The notes below the pieces were generated by a model. The model ran no database searches. It was not told the origin of the DNA and worked only from the letters and a program-made list of their open reading frames with translations. This document shows, one piece after another, positions 62,881 through 64,000 of a stretch of 64,000 nt of DNA. Origin of the DNA: Lithospermum erythrorhizon (taxonomy: Eukaryota > Streptophyta > Magnoliopsida > Boraginales > Boraginaceae); assembly GCA_019722365.1 (NCBI GenBank), contig JADFUC010001389.1, positions 1 to 64,000 on the forward strand, read 5' to 3'. The position numbers were made by a program, and so were the translations under genes. How positions within the stretch are numbered: position 1 is the first letter of the stretch; each line of letters begins with the position of its first letter.

Positions 62881-62884
62881 GTTA

Positions 62885-63958
62885 TAAATTATCTTTTTAA
62901 ATTTTTAATACCCATTAGTCCCTTTTATTACTAGTTAAACTTCAAAGATAAACTAAACGACAAAAATTCCAACTAATCCTAAATCTTAAACTTCGGCCCT
63001 CACACTAACCCAAATACTAACACCTTAAACAATTCCAAAATCCAAATTATTAATCTCTTTCTCCCAAACTAATTAAAACCCTTACTCTAAATAACCCCTA
63101 ATCCCAAAACCCAACTACTACTCGAACTAATAAAAAAACTAAATTCATCATAAACTCATCCAACAAACTTTAAAAAAACCACAATTTCACCTCTAACAAC
63201 TATAATAAAAGTCCAAAAATATAATTTCTTTATATCATTTTAACACGCTTCACCAAGTCAAACCCGGTTAACCCAAAAGTCAACCTAACTTTTCCAACAT
63301 CCCCACCCTAAAAATTGATTATTATAATCTCATATACTATAATTCTGCCTGCATAACAATTTTATACGATACTAATCCCAAAAGTTCAAGTTTCAAACTA
63401 AAATTTCAAAAAGTCAACGTCCCTAAAACGTCCCAAATTCTCATCCAAACACGTAATTCAATCCCAAGAACAACTAATTTAAAGCTCAAGAATTAAATTA
63501 AGCAATAAAAAATCGAAACCCAAAAGTCAACAAAAAGTCAACCTAGTCGAAACTCGAGAAATACACAAAGTTTCGCTCTTTTAACTTGAATCGGCTGAAC
63601 GGCGAGGGAACGGCCCAAGAAATTGGGGTCCAAAGGTCATGACGGAGGAGAATGGAGTAAAGAAAAATCAACGAGTAGCTAAGGTCATTTATATGGGAAA
63701 TAAGCATGAAGTTGTTTACTTCTTGGGCCTCGTTTTGTTTAATCAAGCGATTGGCATAAATTATTTTTATGGCTAAAACCCGGTCGCTTTTAACGAATCG
63801 ATACCTTCGCTTTAACTTATCTCTCGACAAATCAACTCCCAAACATTAACATTTACTCCATTGGCTAAAAATATAAAAGCGGGTTTCAAATTTTACGTTA
63901 ATCAATTTAATAATCCCACATTTTAATTTATTAATTGAAGTCATACCGGTTTTTTACA
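62885..63958 (-). repeat. Family B LTR, right fragment of a split copy
   Basis: It ends ...CATACCGGTTTTTTACA near 63958 and aligns with 31690-32729 and 15000-16104 in the same orientation: blocks CTAATCCCAAAA, TTATAATCTCATA, AAAAAGTCAACG and CACATTTTAATTTATTAATT are shared. It continues the fragment at 44140-44752. Two adjacent AAAGTCAAC motifs are at about 63522-63542. Confidence 0.75.
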
Positions 63959-64000
63959 TATTTTGGCATGTTTTTAAAGATTAAAAGAATTCCTTCTATA

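Overview
The window is nuclear DNA of a flowering plant, most likely a eudicot. It holds one ordinary protein-coding gene in about 64 kb. Everything else I can name is decayed mobile DNA: Ty1/Copia and Ty3/Gypsy LTR retrotransposons, a hAT transposase pseudogene, two Stowaway-like MITEs and possible SINEs. The plant call rests on the gene (a CBSX6 orthologue with plant-style splicing), the tRNA-Met primer sites, the chromodomain-bearing Gypsy elements and the MITE termini. I cannot fix the species. I see no tRNA, rRNA, CRISPR or bacterial-type feature.

Layout. 1-4238 is the inside of a Copia (Tork-like) element whose 3' LTR begins at 4239. 4700-7650 is unresolved AT-rich DNA ending in a piece that resembles a Copia leader. 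7650-14307 holds two long related LTR-like blocks on the + strand ('family C') around about 1.1 kb of internal DNA, and the right block carries an 0.8 kb TTA/TACATA microsatellite. 14308-32729 is a minus-strand Gypsy element ('family B'; LTRs 14308-16104 and about 30315-32729) interrupted by a complete minus-strand Tekay/Del-like chromovirus (17566-27354; LTRs of about 2.5 kb, with gag, protease, RT, RNase H, integrase and chromodomain remnants). 32730-35168 is the leader, primer site and 5' LTR of a minus-strand Copia element.

35169-41462 is the gene island. Two Stowaway-like MITEs lie 0.6-1.3 kb upstream of the CBSX6-like gene (two coding exons, 37222-37571 and 39812-40700, joined by a 2.24 kb intron; 412 codons, no frameshift). 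41463 to about 44130 is a minus-strand hAT transposon remnant.

44140-63960 is a four-layer nest. A family B LTR is split by a plus-strand Tekay element (44753-62880). That element is split between gag and protease by a Copia element (48636-60115, flanked by a near-matching 5 bp duplication). The Copia element in turn carries a solo minus-strand Tekay LTR (49690-52294). The Tekay element lacks its 3' end, and its RNase H region appears to be tandemly duplicated.

Nothing here functions as a multi-gene system. The most interesting signals are structural: tandem arrays of short hairpins kept at the same place in all four Tekay LTRs, clustered TTGAC (W-box core) motifs in LTRs of several families, and an indel-heavy pattern of divergence between repeat copies while the single gene is intact.
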